Of a stretch of DNA of 64,000 nucleotides, positions 34,253 to 44,172 are shown piece after piece. The DNA is from Sulfurimonas hongkongensis (lineage in GTDB: Bacteria; Campylobacterota; Campylobacteria; Campylobacterales; Sulfurimonadaceae), in assembly GCF_000445475.1 (NCBI RefSeq), contig NZ_AUPZ01000007.1:62001-126000 (forward strand), in the 5' to 3' direction. The notes below the pieces were generated by a model. That model did no database searches. It saw nothing but the letters and a program-made list of their open reading frames with translations, and had not been told where the DNA came from. Both the position numbers and the translations under genes were made by a program. Every line of letters begins with the position of its first letter. The stretch's first letter is position 1.

Positions 34253-34767
34253 TACTAAAGATAGTTCGGGTTAAACTAGATGTTAATCATTAGAAAAACT
34301 TTAAAGCTCATAGTGCTTTCAAACTTACTCAATATACATTTCAGCTCTCGTTTTTCTCTTAAATTCGCAGATAAAGCAAGATACGAATTCGTCTTTTTCC
34401 ATTTAGAGCAAGTCAGCTACTTCCTGCATGAGTCGCACTTACTCTTCACTTTTCATTACATAATACAGAAGCACTCTGCTTATTATTTTGCGCTAAACTT
34501 CTAAATTTACATCTTAATTAATTTAATTCATTATGCATAATCCGAAAGTGTCAACTATGACTTCACTCTCTCTTTGTGTCATGCATTTTATACTTTTAAA
34601 GTAGGAACTTCAATTTTGTCAAACCAATTGGTTTGAACACAAAAATTCTAACAAAGAAAAGTAAATTTGTAAAATATGGGTAGCAATAGGGTAACAATGA
34701 GGTTTTTCTCGTAAGCTTAAAGTGTCTTGTGATATCGTTATTTAGGGTGTTTTAAAGGATAAAGAAG
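34253..34767. other. Gene-poor right end of the island
   Basis: A 74-codon frame at 34280-34504 lacks a ribosome site and has a shadow-like composition, so I do not call it. The stretch holds an 18-bp perfect palindrome at 34619-34636 and otherwise AT-rich sequence up to the tRNA-Ser gene. Confidence 0.5.
34619..34636. promoter_or_regulatory. 18-bp perfect palindrome TCAAACCAATTGGTTTGA
   Basis: Perfect two-fold dyad without spacer, 132 bases from the tRNA-Ser end. Size and symmetry suit an operator for a dimeric regulator or a recombination accessory site. It does not look like a terminator because there is no loop or T-run. Confidence 0.4.
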
Positions 34768-34781
34768 TGGTGGACCCTCAG
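34763..34781. other. Right att-like direct repeat inside tRNA-Ser
   Basis: AGAAGTGGTGGACCCTCAG, exact partner of 32321-32339. The intact tRNA keeps this copy, so the island lies on the 3' side of the tRNA gene as usual for tRNA-targeted integration. Confidence 0.75.
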
Positions 34782-34856
34782 AGATTCGAACTCTGGGAGG
34801 TATAACCCTCGCCGGTTTTCAAGACCGGTGCAATCGACCAACTCTGCCAAAGATCC
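34768..34856 (-). tRNA. tRNA-Ser (anticodon UGA)
   Basis: 89 bases with encoded CCA. Acceptor GGATCTT/AGGGTCC pairs with G-U wobbles. Anticodon stem CCGGT/ACCGG carries loop CTTGAAA, anticodon TGA. A long variable arm (GGGTTATACC region) and a T-arm CAGAG-TTCGAAT-CTCTG are present. Last of four tRNAs on this strand and target of the island. Confidence 0.93.
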
Positions 34857-34890
34857 ACTTGTGTAGTTAAAAAGTTTTAAATTATAAAAC

Positions 34891-34964
34891 TGGAGGTGCC
34901 ACCCAGATTTGAACTGGGGATAGCAGCTTTGCAGGCTGCGGCCTTACCACTTGGCGATGGCACC
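34891..34964 (-). tRNA. tRNA-Cys (anticodon GCA)
   Basis: 74 bases with encoded CCA and discriminator U. Acceptor GGTGCCA/TGGCACC is perfect; anticodon stem GCAGC/GCTGC with loop CTGCAAA. T-arm CCCAG-TTCAAAT-CTGGG. Confidence 0.95.
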
Positions 34965-34982
34965 AGTTAAACAATCATTTTA

Positions 34983-35069
34983 TGGTGCCCGAGGCCGGAC
35001 TTGAACCGGCACAGTATTGCTACCGGGGGATTTTAAGTCCCCTGCGTCTACCGATTTCGCCACCCGGGC
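34983..35069 (-). tRNA. tRNA-Leu (anticodon UAA)
   Basis: 87 bases with encoded CCA. Acceptor GCCCGGG/CTCGGGC with one G-U pair; anticodon stem GGGGA/TCCCC with loop CTTAAAA, anticodon TAA; long variable arm; T-arm GCCGG-TTCAAGT-CCGGC. Confidence 0.95.
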
Positions 35070-35102
35070 ATTGGGTGTCTTTCAACAATTTATAATTTAA
35101 TA

Positions 35103-35177
35103 TGGAGCGGGAAACGAGGTTCGAACTCGCGACCCCAACCTTGGCAAGGTTGTGCTCTACCACTGAGCTATTCCCGC
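35103..35177 (-). tRNA. tRNA-Gly (anticodon GCC)
   Basis: 75 bases with encoded CCA. Acceptor GCGGGAA/TTCCCGC perfect; anticodon stem CAACC/GGTTG with loop TTGCCAA; T-arm CGAG-TTCGAAC-CTCG. First of the Gly-Leu-Cys-Ser set, an order I recall from other Campylobacterota. Confidence 0.95.
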
Positions 35178-35266
35178 AATTTTTAGTCACTTATCTTTAA
35201 GTGAGCGGAATTATAGCCATTTATTTTTCATTTGTAAAGAGTTTTTAAAAAAAAATAGACAAAAAA

Positions 35267-35275
35267 TGGTATAAT
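35267..35275 (+). promoter_or_regulatory. Extended -10 promoter for ilvD
   Basis: TGGTATAAT is a consensus TATAAT with the TGn extension, 57 bases before the ilvD ATG. An AT-rich tract precedes it, as is usual for sigma-70 promoters of this phylum. Confidence 0.55.
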
Positions 35276-35331
35276 CGCAACTATATTAAAAATAGTATCA
35301 TAATTAAAAGAGCTATTTACGAAGGATTAAC

Positions 35332-37017
35332 ATGAGAAGTGACATTATTAAAAAGGGTTTTGATAAAGCACCACACAGATCACTGCTAAGAGCTACTGGG
35401 CTTAAAGACGAAGATTTTGATAAGCCATTTATCGGTATCGCAAACAGTTATATTGATATCATCCCGGGACATTTTTTCTTGCATGAATATGGCGAAATAG
35501 TAAAAGAGGCTATACGTGAGGCTGGTGGTGTGCCATTTGTTTTTAACACTATCGGTGTAGATGATGGTATCGCTATGGGGCATGAAGGAATGCTTTACTC
35601 TCTTCCATCTCGTGAGATCATAGCTGATTCTATAGAGACAGTTATGAATGCGCATCAGCTAGATGCTATGATTTGTATCCCAAACTGTGACAAAATAGTT
35701 CCTGGTATGATTATGGGAGCTTTACGTGTAAATGTTCCTACTATCTTTGTTTCAGGTGGACCAATGCCAGCTGGACATAAAAATGATGGTACTCCAATTG
35801 ACCTATCTACTGCATTTGAAGCTGTTGGCGAGCATGCTGAGGGTAAAATGACTGATGAAGAGCTTTATGAGATAGAGTGTAACGCTTGTCCATCTGGTGG
35901 AAGTTGTTCTGGTATGTTTACTGCAAACTCGATGAACACACTTTGTGAAGCTATGGGCATAGCACTTCCAGGAAACGGAACTGTTTTAGCCATGACTCCA
36001 GAGAGAATAGAGATGGTTAAAAAAGCAGCAAAGCGTATAGTTGAGATGGCTAAAGCTGAGGATAGTAAGTATAACATTAAAAATATTTTAAACGAAAAAG
36101 CAGTTCACAATGCGTTAGTTGTAGATATGGCGATGGGTGGAAGTTCAAACACAGTTTTACACATGTTAGCTATTGCAAAAGAAGCTGATGTAAATTTTCC
36201 TATAGAGAAGATTAATGAAATCGCTGATAATGTAGCGCATATCGCTAAAATTTCTCCATCATTAACAACTGTTCATATGGATGATATTGATAAAGCCGGT
36301 GGTGTAAATGCAGTTATGAAAGAAGTAAGCAGAAGAGGTGGTCTACTTTATCTCAACAACCCAACCGTAACAGGTGAGACGCTTGGTGAGAGAATAAAAG
36401 ATGCTCACATTTTAAATGAGAACATAATTCATACAAATGAAAATGCTTACTCTCAAGTTGGCGGACTATCTATACTTTTTGGAAACCTAGCACTAGAGGG
36501 TGCTGTTGTAAAAACTGCTGGAATTGATCCATCTATGAGACAGTTTAAGGGAACGGCGGTTTGTTTTGACTCTCAACCAAAAGCGATAGCCGGTATCATG
36601 AGCCATAAAGTAAAAGCTGGTGATGTTGTAGTTATCCGTTATGAGGGTCCAAAAGGCGGTCCTGGTATGCAAGAGATGCTAGCCCCTACTGCGCTTATCC
36701 AAGGTATGGGACTAGGTGAGAGCGTAGCACTTATAACTGATGGTCGCTTTAGTGGAGCTACAAAGGGTGCCTCTATTGGACATGTCTCTCCTGAAGCCGC
36801 TGAGGGTGGCTTGATAGCTCTTATAGAAGATGGCGATGAGATAGAGTTAGATACAGATAATCATCTGCTTCAGCTAAATGTTAGTGAAGAGATTTTGGCA
36901 AAAAGAAAAGAAGCGTGGAAGCCCCATAAAAATGAGGTAAAATCAAAATGGTTAAAACGCTATCAGATTTTAGTGTCAAATGCGTCAAATGGAGCTGTTT
37001 TAAAAACGGAACTTTAA
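35332..37017 (+). CDS. ilvD: Dihydroxy-acid dehydratase IlvD
   Basis: 561-residue iron-sulfur dehydratase of valine, leucine and isoleucine synthesis. Cluster cysteines are in PNCDKIVPG and [19 protein letters not shown]; the C-terminal half has GRFSGATKG and [11 protein letters not shown] motifs. Length matches the family. Single gene behind a strong -10 element, divergent from the tRNA cluster. Confidence 0.97.
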   Translation: MRSDIIKKGFDKAPHRSLLRATGLKDEDFDKPFIGIANSYIDIIPGHFFLHEYGEIVKEAIREAGGVPFVFNTIGVDDGIAMGHEGMLYSLPSREIIADSIETVMNAHQLDAMICIPNCDKIVPGMIMGALRVNVPTIFVSGGPMPAGHKNDGTPIDLSTAFEAVGEHAEGKMTDEELYEIECNACPSGGSCSGMFTANSMNTLCEAMGIALPGNGTVLAMTPERIEMVKKAAKRIVEMAKAEDSKYNIKNILNEKAVHNALVVDMAMGGSSNTVLHMLAIAKEADVNFPIEKINEIADNVAHIAKISPSLTTVHMDDIDKAGGVNAVMKEVSRRGGLLYLNNPTVTGETLGERIKDAHILNENIIHTNENAYSQVGGLSILFGNLALEGAVVKTAGIDPSMRQFKGTAVCFDSQPKAIAGIMSHKVKAGDVVVIRYEGPKGGPGMQEMLAPTALIQGMGLGESVALITDGRFSGATKGASIGHVSPEAAEGGLIALIEDGDEIELDTDNHLLQLNVSEEILAKRKEAWKPHKNEVKSKWLKRYQILVSNASNGAVLKTEL

Positions 37018-37067
37018 GGTTTCGTTTTTAATAGGTATTTTTTTCTAAGATTTGGTAATTTTATACC

Positions 37068-37844
37068 TTAAAATATGGGAGCTGCATCTTGAGGAGTAAA
37101 CAAGCTTTGAGTATTTATAGTAAATAAAAAAACTCCTAAAAGTATAATGAAAATTGCTCCAAACATCTCTAACAAATACCCCTTTGTTTTTAAGAAGCTT
37201 CCACTTTTTGATGATGCATAGCTAGTTAAGATCCCCGCTAGTGAAATAGTAAGACCCATACCTAAGCTCATTACAATAGCCGATAAAACTCCAAGATATA
37301 AGTTACCAGTACTAATACAAAACAAGACTATGCTCATAACTCCAGGGCAAGGGACGACTCCCACAGAAAAAGCCACAGCGTATTCTGATTTTTCATTTGA
37401 AAAATCAGTTTGTTCTTTCTCCTTTTTTGCTTTTATGGCTTTTACTAGCAGATAGATTCCAACTGCTACAATCATCACAGCAGAGATTATCATAGAAATA
37501 TTACTGAGTTCTTGAAAAGTTTTAGAGAAAAGACCTTTTAAAATAAAGTAAATAACAAATGTAATGCTCAAAGCTGAAAAAGCATGCACAATGGAGATTA
37601 GGTAGCCTAATTTTATGGCTTTTTTATAACTGCCACCACGAGATAAAAAATAAAACGAAACCAATGCTTTGCCATGACCTGGACCAGCTGCGTGAACTAA
37701 GCCGTATATAAATGAGATCGCTAGCACTACCATAACAGCACTTAGACCATTTTCATTTACCGAATTTATATATGAAGCAACTGAGTCGTTTAAATTATAT
37801 TGCCAATTTATAATTTGGTGCAAAAATTCATTGTAAAAATTCAT
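37068..37844 (-). CDS. NicO/RcnA-family metal transporter (ZevB-like)
   Basis: 258 residues, six or more membrane helices, with the family motif HAAGPGHGKALVSFYFL near residue 52 and VPCPGVMSIVLF near 163. The soluble loop (about 142-158) is charged. Its partner upstream is a DUF1007 protein; together they match the ZevA-ZevB pair linked to zinc use in Haemophilus. The family also includes Ni/Co exporters, so metal and direction are uncertain. It overlaps the partner by four bases. Confidence 0.8.
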   Translation of the reverse strand: MNFYNEFLHQIINWQYNLNDSVASYINSVNENGLSAVMVVLAISFIYGLVHAAGPGHGKALVSFYFLSRGGSYKKAIKLGYLISIVHAFSALSITFVIYFILKGLFSKTFQELSNISMIISAVMIVAVGIYLLVKAIKAKKEKEQTDFSNEKSEYAVAFSVGVVPCPGVMSIVLFCISTGNLYLGVLSAIVMSLGMGLTISLAGILTSYASSKSGSFLKTKGYLLEMFGAIFIILLGVFLFTINTQSLFTPQDAAPIF

Positions 37845-38380
37845 ATAATATCTTTAATAAGCATTGCGTAGCCAAAGTAAGTTCCATTATCAACCTTTCT
37901 AATATTGAAATTTATATTTTTATTTAAAGGTGCTACAAATGTTTTTTTTAACATAAAAGAAATATAATAACCTTTATCGTAAAACATAAGCATACTGTCT
38001 TTAACTTCAAAACTACAAATAAGATCAAATGAATATACTAATCTTCCAGCTTTATCTATAGTGGCTACAAAATTATCTAATTTTTCTATCTCTACATATC
38101 TATCATTTTCTCTTATCTTTAAATAATAGTTATGGTCTTTAAATAATTTTATCGTATTTCTTTTCATTAAAGCTATCTCATTTTTACTAAATTTATTATC
38201 TTTATTTTTATCATAATCCATTATAAGTACAGAAGAAGTCATTTGATCGAACTTCCACTCTAAACTAAGTGAAGTAACTTTAGTATCTTGTATATTGAGT
38301 TTAGGGTAAATATCGATAAATATATGAGGGTGAGCATATAAAACAATATTTGCAAGTAAAAAAATCATTAACGTCTTCAT
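37841..38380 (-). CDS. DUF1007-family periplasmic protein (ZevA-like)
   Basis: 179 residues with signal peptide (about 1-16, ending YAHPHIFID). The mature N-terminal HPHIFID is typical for DUF1007 and likely binds metal. A DYDKNKDNKFSKNE segment near 55 resembles an EF-hand loop. It precedes and overlaps the NicO-type transporter gene, so the two form a metal-handling pair. Confidence 0.8.
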   Translation of the reverse strand: MKTLMIFLLANIVLYAHPHIFIDIYPKLNIQDTKVTSLSLEWKFDQMTSSVLIMDYDKNKDNKFSKNEIALMKRNTIKLFKDHNYYLKIRENDRYVEIEKLDNFVATIDKAGRLVYSFDLICSFEVKDSMLMFYDKGYYISFMLKKTFVAPLNKNINFNIRKVDNGTYFGYAMLIKDII

Positions 38381-38566
38381 ATTATTCCTAATTAACAGTT
38401 TCTTATGAACTCAATTTTAGCTGAAACTTATTAATACTTTATATAAAATCATTAAAGCCACTTAAAGCAGCATTTGCACTCTGCTACAGAGTTTGAATAT
38501 TATTTATCGACTTTGAAGTGATTTTAGGCTATTATAGCAAAAATTTTTATATAGGGATAAAATATT

Positions 38567-40375
38567 TTGAACCCAATTGCAATAAAACACAATAATGAAA
38601 TCATCGACTTACAGACTGCTAGGGAGATGGGCTTTGAAGGTAAACCAATTCTCCTTGATAACTCGCAAGACTCACTAGAAGTCCTTCGTCACTCAACTGC
38701 ACATCTAATGGCTCAGGCTATCAAGTCACTTTACCCTGATGCAAAGTTTTTTGTAGGCCCAACTGTGAAAGAGGGGTTTTACTATGATTTTAAAACTGAG
38801 ACTGAAATCGGTGAGTCAGACCTTAAAAAAATAGAAAAACAGATGCTCTCATTTGCTAAGAAAAAGTATGAGATAGAGAAGTATGAAATCTCTATGGATG
38901 AGGCAAAAGAGAAATTTAAAGATGACCACTTAAAGCTAGCTGTTATGGATAGGATTCCAGATGATAAGGTTAGTATCTACAAACAAGGTGAATTTGAAGA
39001 TCTTTGTCGTGGTCCACACCTTCCAAATATTGGGCTTATAAGATATTTTAAACTCACTAAAATCTCAGGTGCTTATCTCGGAGGTGACTCTAAAAATGAG
39101 ATGCTAACTCGTATATATGGTATCGCATTTGCAGATAAAGAGTCACTTAAAGCACATATGGAAATGTTAGCTGAAGCTGAAAAACGTGACCATAGAAAAG
39201 TTGGCGCTGAGATGAAACTCTTTACCTTTCGTGAAGAGGTTGGTGCAGGATTCCCTATCTGGCTACCAGCTGGTGGAAGACTTCGTGCAAGGCTAGAGAG
39301 TCTTCTATTTAAAGCTCATCGTAAGCGTGGTTATGAGCCAGTCCGTGGACCTGAGATGCTTCGTAGTGACCTATGGAAAACGTCTGGGCATTACCAAAAC
39401 TATGGCGAAAATATGTACTTTACAAAGATTGATGAGGTAGAGTTTGGTGTAAAACCTATGAACTGTGTTGGTCATATTAAAGTATATGAAGATGAACTTC
39501 ACTCTTATAGAGACTTGCCTATAAAATATTTTGAGTATGGTGTTGTTCATCGTCATGAGTTTACAGGTGCACTTCATGGACTCTTTCGTGTTCGCGAGTT
39601 TACTCAAGATGATGCACATATTTTTTGTACGAGCGATCAGATAGAAGAACAAATCATTGAAGTTGTTGATTTTGTGGATAAAATAATGTCAACATTTGAG
39701 TTTGACTATAAGATGATGATATCAACAAAGCCTGAGAAAGCCGTAGGAAGTGATGAAGTTTGGGAGACTTCCATCAAGGCTTTAAAGTCTGCTATGGATA
39801 AAAATGAACTGCCATACGAGATAGATGAGGGTGGCGGAGCCTTTTATGGTCCTAAGATCGATATCAAGATTACAGATGCCATAGGTCGTGAGTGGCAATG
39901 TGGAACTATACAGTTGGATTTCAATCTTCCAGATAGATTTGAGCTTGAATATAATGGTGAAAATAACGAAAAAATTCAACCAGTTATGATTCACAGAGCA
40001 ATTTTAGGTTCTTTTGAGCGTTTTATTGGTATATTAACAGAGCATTATGCTGGAGAATTTCCAATGTTTATCGCTCCAACACAAGTAGCTATCGTTCCAA
40101 TCGCCGATACGCACAACGCTTACGCTAAAGAGTTGGCAGATAAACTAATCGACATAAATGCCGATAGTGAGATATATAATAAAAATGATTCTCTTAACAA
40201 AAGAATCAGAACAGCAGAAAAAACAAGGGTTCCAATGCTCATAATCATTGGAGATGAAGAAGTCGAAGGTGGAACTGTTGCTATTCGTGACAGAAGAACT
40301 AGAGAGCAGTACAACTTAAGCGAAGATGAGTTCTTAAAGCTTATACAAACTAAAATAAATGAGGTGAATTTTTGA
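38567..40375 (+). CDS. thrS: Threonyl-tRNA synthetase ThrS
   Basis: 602 residues. Starts at TTG 38567 behind AGGGAT. The TGS domain is shortened to about 35 residues compared with 642-residue Escherichia coli ThrRS; then the editing domain ([11 protein letters not shown], with [10 protein letters not shown]), class II catalytic core ([31 protein letters not shown] in two parts) and anticodon domain. Its TGA overlaps the TTG of infC. Confidence 0.96.
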   Translation: MNPIAIKHNNEIIDLQTAREMGFEGKPILLDNSQDSLEVLRHSTAHLMAQAIKSLYPDAKFFVGPTVKEGFYYDFKTETEIGESDLKKIEKQMLSFAKKKYEIEKYEISMDEAKEKFKDDHLKLAVMDRIPDDKVSIYKQGEFEDLCRGPHLPNIGLIRYFKLTKISGAYLGGDSKNEMLTRIYGIAFADKESLKAHMEMLAEAEKRDHRKVGAEMKLFTFREEVGAGFPIWLPAGGRLRARLESLLFKAHRKRGYEPVRGPEMLRSDLWKTSGHYQNYGENMYFTKIDEVEFGVKPMNCVGHIKVYEDELHSYRDLPIKYFEYGVVHRHEFTGALHGLFRVREFTQDDAHIFCTSDQIEEQIIEVVDFVDKIMSTFEFDYKMMISTKPEKAVGSDEVWETSIKALKSAMDKNELPYEIDEGGGAFYGPKIDIKITDAIGREWQCGTIQLDFNLPDRFELEYNGENNEKIQPVMIHRAILGSFERFIGILTEHYAGEFPMFIAPTQVAIVPIADTHNAYAKELADKLIDINADSEIYNKNDSLNKRIRTAEKTRVPMLIIIGDEEVEGGTVAIRDRRTREQYNLSEDEFLKLIQTKINEVNF

Positions 40376-40890
40376 GTAAAAAAACAGACCGCGTCATAAT
40401 GAATGACGATATCCGTGTAGCAGAGTTAAGATGTAATATAGATGGAGGGGAGTCATTAGGAATAATTTCTACTGATGAAGCTATGAGTAAAGCAAATGAG
40501 TTAGGTATGGATTTAGTCCTTATAGCTCCAACTGCAAAACCACCAGTTGCTAAAATCATGGATTACGGTAAATACAAATACCAAGAAGAGAAAAAACTCA
40601 AAGAGCAAAGAAAAAATCAGGTAAAAATCGTTGTAAAAGAGATTAAATTATCTGTTAAAATTGCTGATAATGATATTGCTTACAAAGTTAAGCATGCAAG
40701 AGAATTCTTAGAAAAAGGTTACCACGTCAAGTTTCGTGTCTTTTTAAGAGGTCGTGAGATGGCCCATCCAGAAGCAGGTAAGGAAGTACTACTTCGCGTT
40801 TGGCCGATGATAGAAGATATAGCAGTGATGGAGAAACCACCAAAGTTTGAGGGTCGCTATTTCAATATGTATGTAATACCTCAAAAATAG
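40372..40890 (+). CDS. infC: Translation initiation factor IF-3
   Basis: 172 residues: N-terminal domain with [14 protein letters not shown] and a C-terminal domain with [17 protein letters not shown]-like motif. It starts at TTG within TTGA, overlapping the thrS stop by four bases. Rare start codons on infC are known to allow autoregulation through IF-3 start-codon proofreading. rpmI and rplT, which usually follow infC, are not in this window. Confidence 0.96.
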   Translation: MSKKTDRVIMNDDIRVAELRCNIDGGESLGIISTDEAMSKANELGMDLVLIAPTAKPPVAKIMDYGKYKYQEEKKLKEQRKNQVKIVVKEIKLSVKIADNDIAYKVKHAREFLEKGYHVKFRVFLRGREMAHPEAGKEVLLRVWPMIEDIAVMEKPPKFEGRYFNMYVIPQK

Positions 40891-40947
40891 CAAATAGCGG
40901 TTACGCAGCAAATTTTCTTCAAATAAGTAGACTCAAGCCTTTATATT

Positions 40948-41124
40948 TTAAAGGTCTGAGTAGTCCATACCCTCTTCGCATGTAAAGATAAGAGTTTGAA
41001 CTATCTTATCATCTGCTGTCTTTCCTTCACCATATTCATCTAAAAAGCCAATCTCAATTTTATGTTCTTTTAGAGCATTAATATCTTCACAACTTAGTAG
41101 ATTCTGTATAAATAAGTCATTCAT
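40948..41124 (-). CDS. 58-residue acidic protein of unknown function
   Basis: A frame from ATG 41124 to TAA 40948 with an AAGGA site seven bases before the start (GAAGGATGACTTATG on the coding strand). The protein is acidic (EIGFLDEYGEGKTADDK, CEEGMDYSDL) with two Cys. No homologue recognised. It faces infC, and the end of infC has no obvious terminator before it. Confidence 0.6.
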   Translation of the reverse strand: MNDLFIQNLLSCEDINALKEHKIEIGFLDEYGEGKTADDKIVQTLIFTCEEGMDYSDL

Positions 41125-41214
41125 AAGTCATCCTTCATAAAAATAATGTAAAAATTTACAAGAATAAAATGTGAAAAAAGTGTTATAGATTAAGAATACA
41201 TTAAGAGTTTAAAT

Positions 41215-42531
41215 CTATAGAGAGATTTTAGCTCTTAGTGCTTCTTCATCTATTGCATTACTTACATACTTAACAACTATCTTGCCCTCAGTCTCATTGA
41301 TATACCACTCGGCAATATGCTCATTTTCAAGTTCGCTTAATTTGTTTGTATCTACAAACTCTTTTGCTATAAAGAGATGTGAGTGTTTTGTAGGGTTTTT
41401 AAGTCTGATGGTCCATACGAGCCAGAGAGATGCTAAAACTGCTACAGATATACCAATGGTCGCTCTATCGCTAATATCTAACATAAGCCCAGCTAGTGTT
41501 CCACCTACAAATGTTGCAAAATAAGCCACAGAGTTTCCCATACCAAGTGCTGCTCCTCTTTGATGCACCTTTGCAAACTTACTAATCATTGACTGAACAA
41601 GTGGTTCCATCATGTTAAAGGCAACAAAAAACATAACAACACCAACTACAAAAATAAGACTCGATGAGGTAAGCCCCATAATCAAAAAAGCACCTATAAA
41701 AAGTACGATAGATGCTAAAAATATCTCACGAGGCTTGTTATACTTCTCACCAAAAACTGCAGCTGGTCCCATAGCAATAAGTCCAAAAACCATAGCTGGC
41801 AAGTAGGCCATATAAAGGTCACTCTTCTGCCACGCAAAAGTATCACTTGTCAGTATTATAGGAATAAGCACAAAAGCAACAGTCATAAGGCCTTTTTGCA
41901 TAGCGTTTATGATTATCATATTTAAAAGGTTTGGATCTTTTAATATATCAGAAGTCTTTGCACTTTTATGATAGGTGTGCTTAATGCGTGGTGGAGTTGG
42001 TACTTTAGTAAAGAGGACTATCATTGCTAAAAGGGCTAAGACAGCAGTTATAATAAAGAGAGAGTCTACGCCATAAGCAGCTCCAACAACAGGACCAAGC
42101 CCCATAGCTACAGCAAAACTAAGAGCGATGGTTCCTCCCATAATAGCCATAGCTTTTGCTCGAACCTCTTCTTCAACTAAATCTGAAATCATTGCAGTAA
42201 TAACTGAGCCAATAGCTCCAGCACCCTGCAAGAAGCGACCAAGCATGAGAGTATAAATATCAGTAGCATATGCAGCTATAAGTGAGCCGACAAGAAAGAT
42301 GATAAGACCTACAAGAAGCGTTGGTTTTCTTCCTATCTTATCGCTCATAGTTCCAAAAGGTACTTGAAGAAGAGCTTGTGTGAGTGCATATCCACCAACG
42401 ACTATACCAACAAGAAGAGGAGTAGAACTCTCTAGTCCTAAAGCATAAACAGAGATAACAGGTAGAACCAAAAAGAGACCTAAAAATCTAAGGGATAAAA
42501 TTGCAGAGAGGGGAAAAACTTTTTTAAACAT
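41215..42531 (-). CDS. MFS transporter with C-terminal ferredoxin-like domain (YajR-like)
   Basis: 438 residues from ATG 42531; a longer frame to 42582 would add 17 hydrophilic residues. Twelve predicted helices, motif [15 protein letters not shown] after helix 2, and a cytosolic C-terminal stretch (about 375-438, [25 protein letters not shown]) resembling the extra YAM domain of YajR. Drug or metabolite exporter; substrate unknown. Divergent from rdgB. Confidence 0.88.
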   Translation of the reverse strand: MFKKVFPLSAILSLRFLGLFLVLPVISVYALGLESSTPLLVGIVVGGYALTQALLQVPFGTMSDKIGRKPTLLVGLIIFLVGSLIAAYATDIYTLMLGRFLQGAGAIGSVITAMISDLVEEEVRAKAMAIMGGTIALSFAVAMGLGPVVGAAYGVDSLFIITAVLALLAMIVLFTKVPTPPRIKHTYHKSAKTSDILKDPNLLNMIIINAMQKGLMTVAFVLIPIILTSDTFAWQKSDLYMAYLPAMVFGLIAMGPAAVFGEKYNKPREIFLASIVLFIGAFLIMGLTSSSLIFVVGVVMFFVAFNMMEPLVQSMISKFAKVHQRGAALGMGNSVAYFATFVGGTLAGLMLDISDRATIGISVAVLASLWLVWTIRLKNPTKHSHLFIAKEFVDTNKLSELENEHIAEWYINETEGKIVVKYVSNAIDEEALRAKISL

Positions 42532-42624
42532 AAAGTGCCTTTGAGTAGTAAGAGATACTACTTTTTTAGTATAATGCAGCAATTATATATAAAAGATTAT
42601 TACATAGAGTATAAGGAAAGAAAT

Positions 42625-43215
42625 TTGAAATTAGTTTTAGCTACATCTAATAAAGGCAAAGTAAGGGAGATAAAGGCTCTTTGTAAAGAGTATGAGGTTG
42701 TAGCTTATAGTGAGCTTATAAAAGAGTTTGAGATAATCGAAGATGGAGATACATTTAAACAAAACGCTCTTATAAAAGCTAGAGCAGTTTACAAAGCTCT
42801 AGGCGATGAGGATGTGATAGTTTTAGCTGATGATAGTGGTATTAGTGTGGATGTGCTTGATGGACAACCTGGCATCTACAGTGCAAGGCATGCCGGAGTA
42901 GATGCAAATGATAAAGACAACCTTTTTAAGCTTATAAAAGATTTAAAACAAAAGGGTGTTGCTTCATCACCTGCTCACTACACAGCGGCAATTGCTATAG
43001 TTACAAAAAAGGGCGAGTATAGCGTTCATGGTTGGATGTATGGAGATGCTATAGCCCAGACAAGAGGAGATGGTGGCTTTGGTTATGATCCAATGTTTAT
43101 TCCTCTCGGCTTTGATCAAACTTTGGGAGAGCTAGATGAAGAACTAAAAAAAAAGCTCTCGCATCGTTTTAAAGCTTTGAGTCTTGCAAAAAAGATATTA
43201 AAGAGTCTGCTGTAA
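42625..43215 (+). CDS. rdgB: XTP/dITP diphosphatase RdgB (HAM1 family)
   Basis: 196 residues starting at TTG 42625, which follows AAGGAAAG; the family motif [12 protein letters not shown] then falls at residue 6, as expected, whereas upstream Met codons would add 30 foreign residues. Further motifs: [25 protein letters not shown] in two parts and [11 protein letters not shown]. It removes deaminated purine nucleotides from the pool. Confidence 0.93.
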   Translation: MKLVLATSNKGKVREIKALCKEYEVVAYSELIKEFEIIEDGDTFKQNALIKARAVYKALGDEDVIVLADDSGISVDVLDGQPGIYSARHAGVDANDKDNLFKLIKDLKQKGVASSPAHYTAAIAIVTKKGEYSVHGWMYGDAIAQTRGDGGFGYDPMFIPLGFDQTLGELDEELKKKLSHRFKALSLAKKILKSLL

Positions 43216-43569
43216 AGTAAACTTTTAAAAAGGCAAAGCTATAGAATTTTTAAGTTTGAAATTTTCAGCCATATTTTTGAAATAGGTGCTATAATTTTTA
43301 GCATTGCAGATCTAAAATTATGTTAGATTTTGTAGTAAAACATTCTAATGTTTGAAATTAAAGTGTACACTGTTTTATTAATTGAATGCTCTGATTAAGC
43401 TATAACTAGATTCCGCCTCAAGCAAGGAATGAAGGATTACTCTTTATCCTGAGCTCTAAAGAAACATTTTTGCATAGCAAAAAGCGATTTTCTTGTTTTG
43501 ATTCAGGATCTAACTTAATGATTTTTCAGATCATTCAATTACTAAATAGCCCAAAAACGAAGGAAAAAA
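43216..43569. other. Gene-free spacer containing repeat copy B
   Basis: No coding frame with ribosome site. A small dyad ATCTAAAATTATGTTAGAT lies near 43310-43328, and the dispersed hairpin repeat occupies 43446-43509. AT-rich sequence after it probably includes the promoter of the next gene. Confidence 0.5.
43446..43509 (+). repeat. Dispersed 63-64 bp hairpin repeat, copy B
   Basis: Inverse copy of 12141-12203. Ends ATCCT/AGGAT are inverted; centre GCATAGCAAAAAGCG region contains the TTTTTGC-ATA-GCAAAAA hairpin. Weaker similarity extends upstream to about 43407 (CCGCCTCAAGCAA). Confidence 0.75.
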
Positions 43570-44073
43570 ATGAAAGTTCAAAAAATAGTCTTGATTTTAC
43601 TATTGAGTGCATCTGCTCTTTTTAGTGCGGATGTTGTAAAGATTGAGCGTATGAGTATGGAATTAGCGACAGAAGTTGCTAAAAGGTCAGTAGAGAGTTG
43701 CCGTAAAAAAGGTTACTGGGTTAGTGCAGTTGTAGTTGATAGAAGTGCAAATGTTCAAGTGGTTTTGCGTGATACTCATGCAGCTCGTTTTACTATGGAT
43801 ATTGCTGAGCAAAAAGCAAATTTGGTCATTATGTCGGGCATTAATAGCTCTGAGTTTATCTCTGCTCGTAGTGATATTCGCAATGAGCTAAATAATATAA
43901 GTGGCCTAATTATGATGGAGGGTGGAGTAGCTGTTAAATCAGGAGATATATTGCTTGGAGCAGTTGGTGTTAGTGGTGCTCCCGGTGGAGACATAGATGC
44001 TGCTTGTGCAAATGAAGCACTTAAATCGCTTAACGAAAGACTTGCTTTTGCTGCAATGTCAGATGATGAGTAA
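43570..44073 (+). CDS. Exported GlcG/HbpS-family protein
   Basis: 167 residues: signal peptide (about 1-20, ALFSADV), then a GlcG/HbpS-type domain (AVVVDRSANVQVVLRDTHAARFTM, then GGVAVKSGDILLGAVGVSGAPGGDIDAACANEAL). Members bind heme or small organic acids. Being exported without partners in the window suggests a periplasmic ligand or heme-binding role, not established. ATG 43570 has AAGGA upstream. Confidence 0.85.
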   Translation: MKVQKIVLILLLSASALFSADVVKIERMSMELATEVAKRSVESCRKKGYWVSAVVVDRSANVQVVLRDTHAARFTMDIAEQKANLVIMSGINSSEFISARSDIRNELNNISGLIMMEGGVAVKSGDILLGAVGVSGAPGGDIDAACANEALKSLNERLAFAAMSDDE

Positions 44074-44172
44074 AAAATAGTCTGCTTGTCTGTAAGTCCA
44101 TCCTTGGAGATTAAAGTTCTAAACTCGATACTACATCCATGGTATCTATTTGACTAAAGAACTACACTAGTG

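Larger units (their letters stand above)
32321..34781. mobile_element. Small tRNA-Ser-associated genomic island, integrase absent
   Basis: About 2.46 kb between 19-bp direct repeats, one inside tRNA-Ser. Cargo: an HTH/nucleotidyltransferase toxin-antitoxin-like pair, an excisionase-like HTH protein, possibly a 49-residue frame, and long non-coding AT-rich stretches. Twin AGCCCCTAAA words at 32390 and 32402 near the left end could be recombinase arm sites. No tyrosine recombinase frame remains, so the island looks decayed or mobilised in trans. Confidence 0.65.

Noticed and set aside
34280-34504. 74-codon frame at the right end of the island
   Set aside because: No ribosome site, odd composition and no recognisable fold; it lies in AT-rich non-coding DNA.
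43310-43328. ATCTAAAATTATGTTAGAT dyad as rdgB terminator
   Set aside because: About 95 bases after the stop, AT-rich stem and no T-run.
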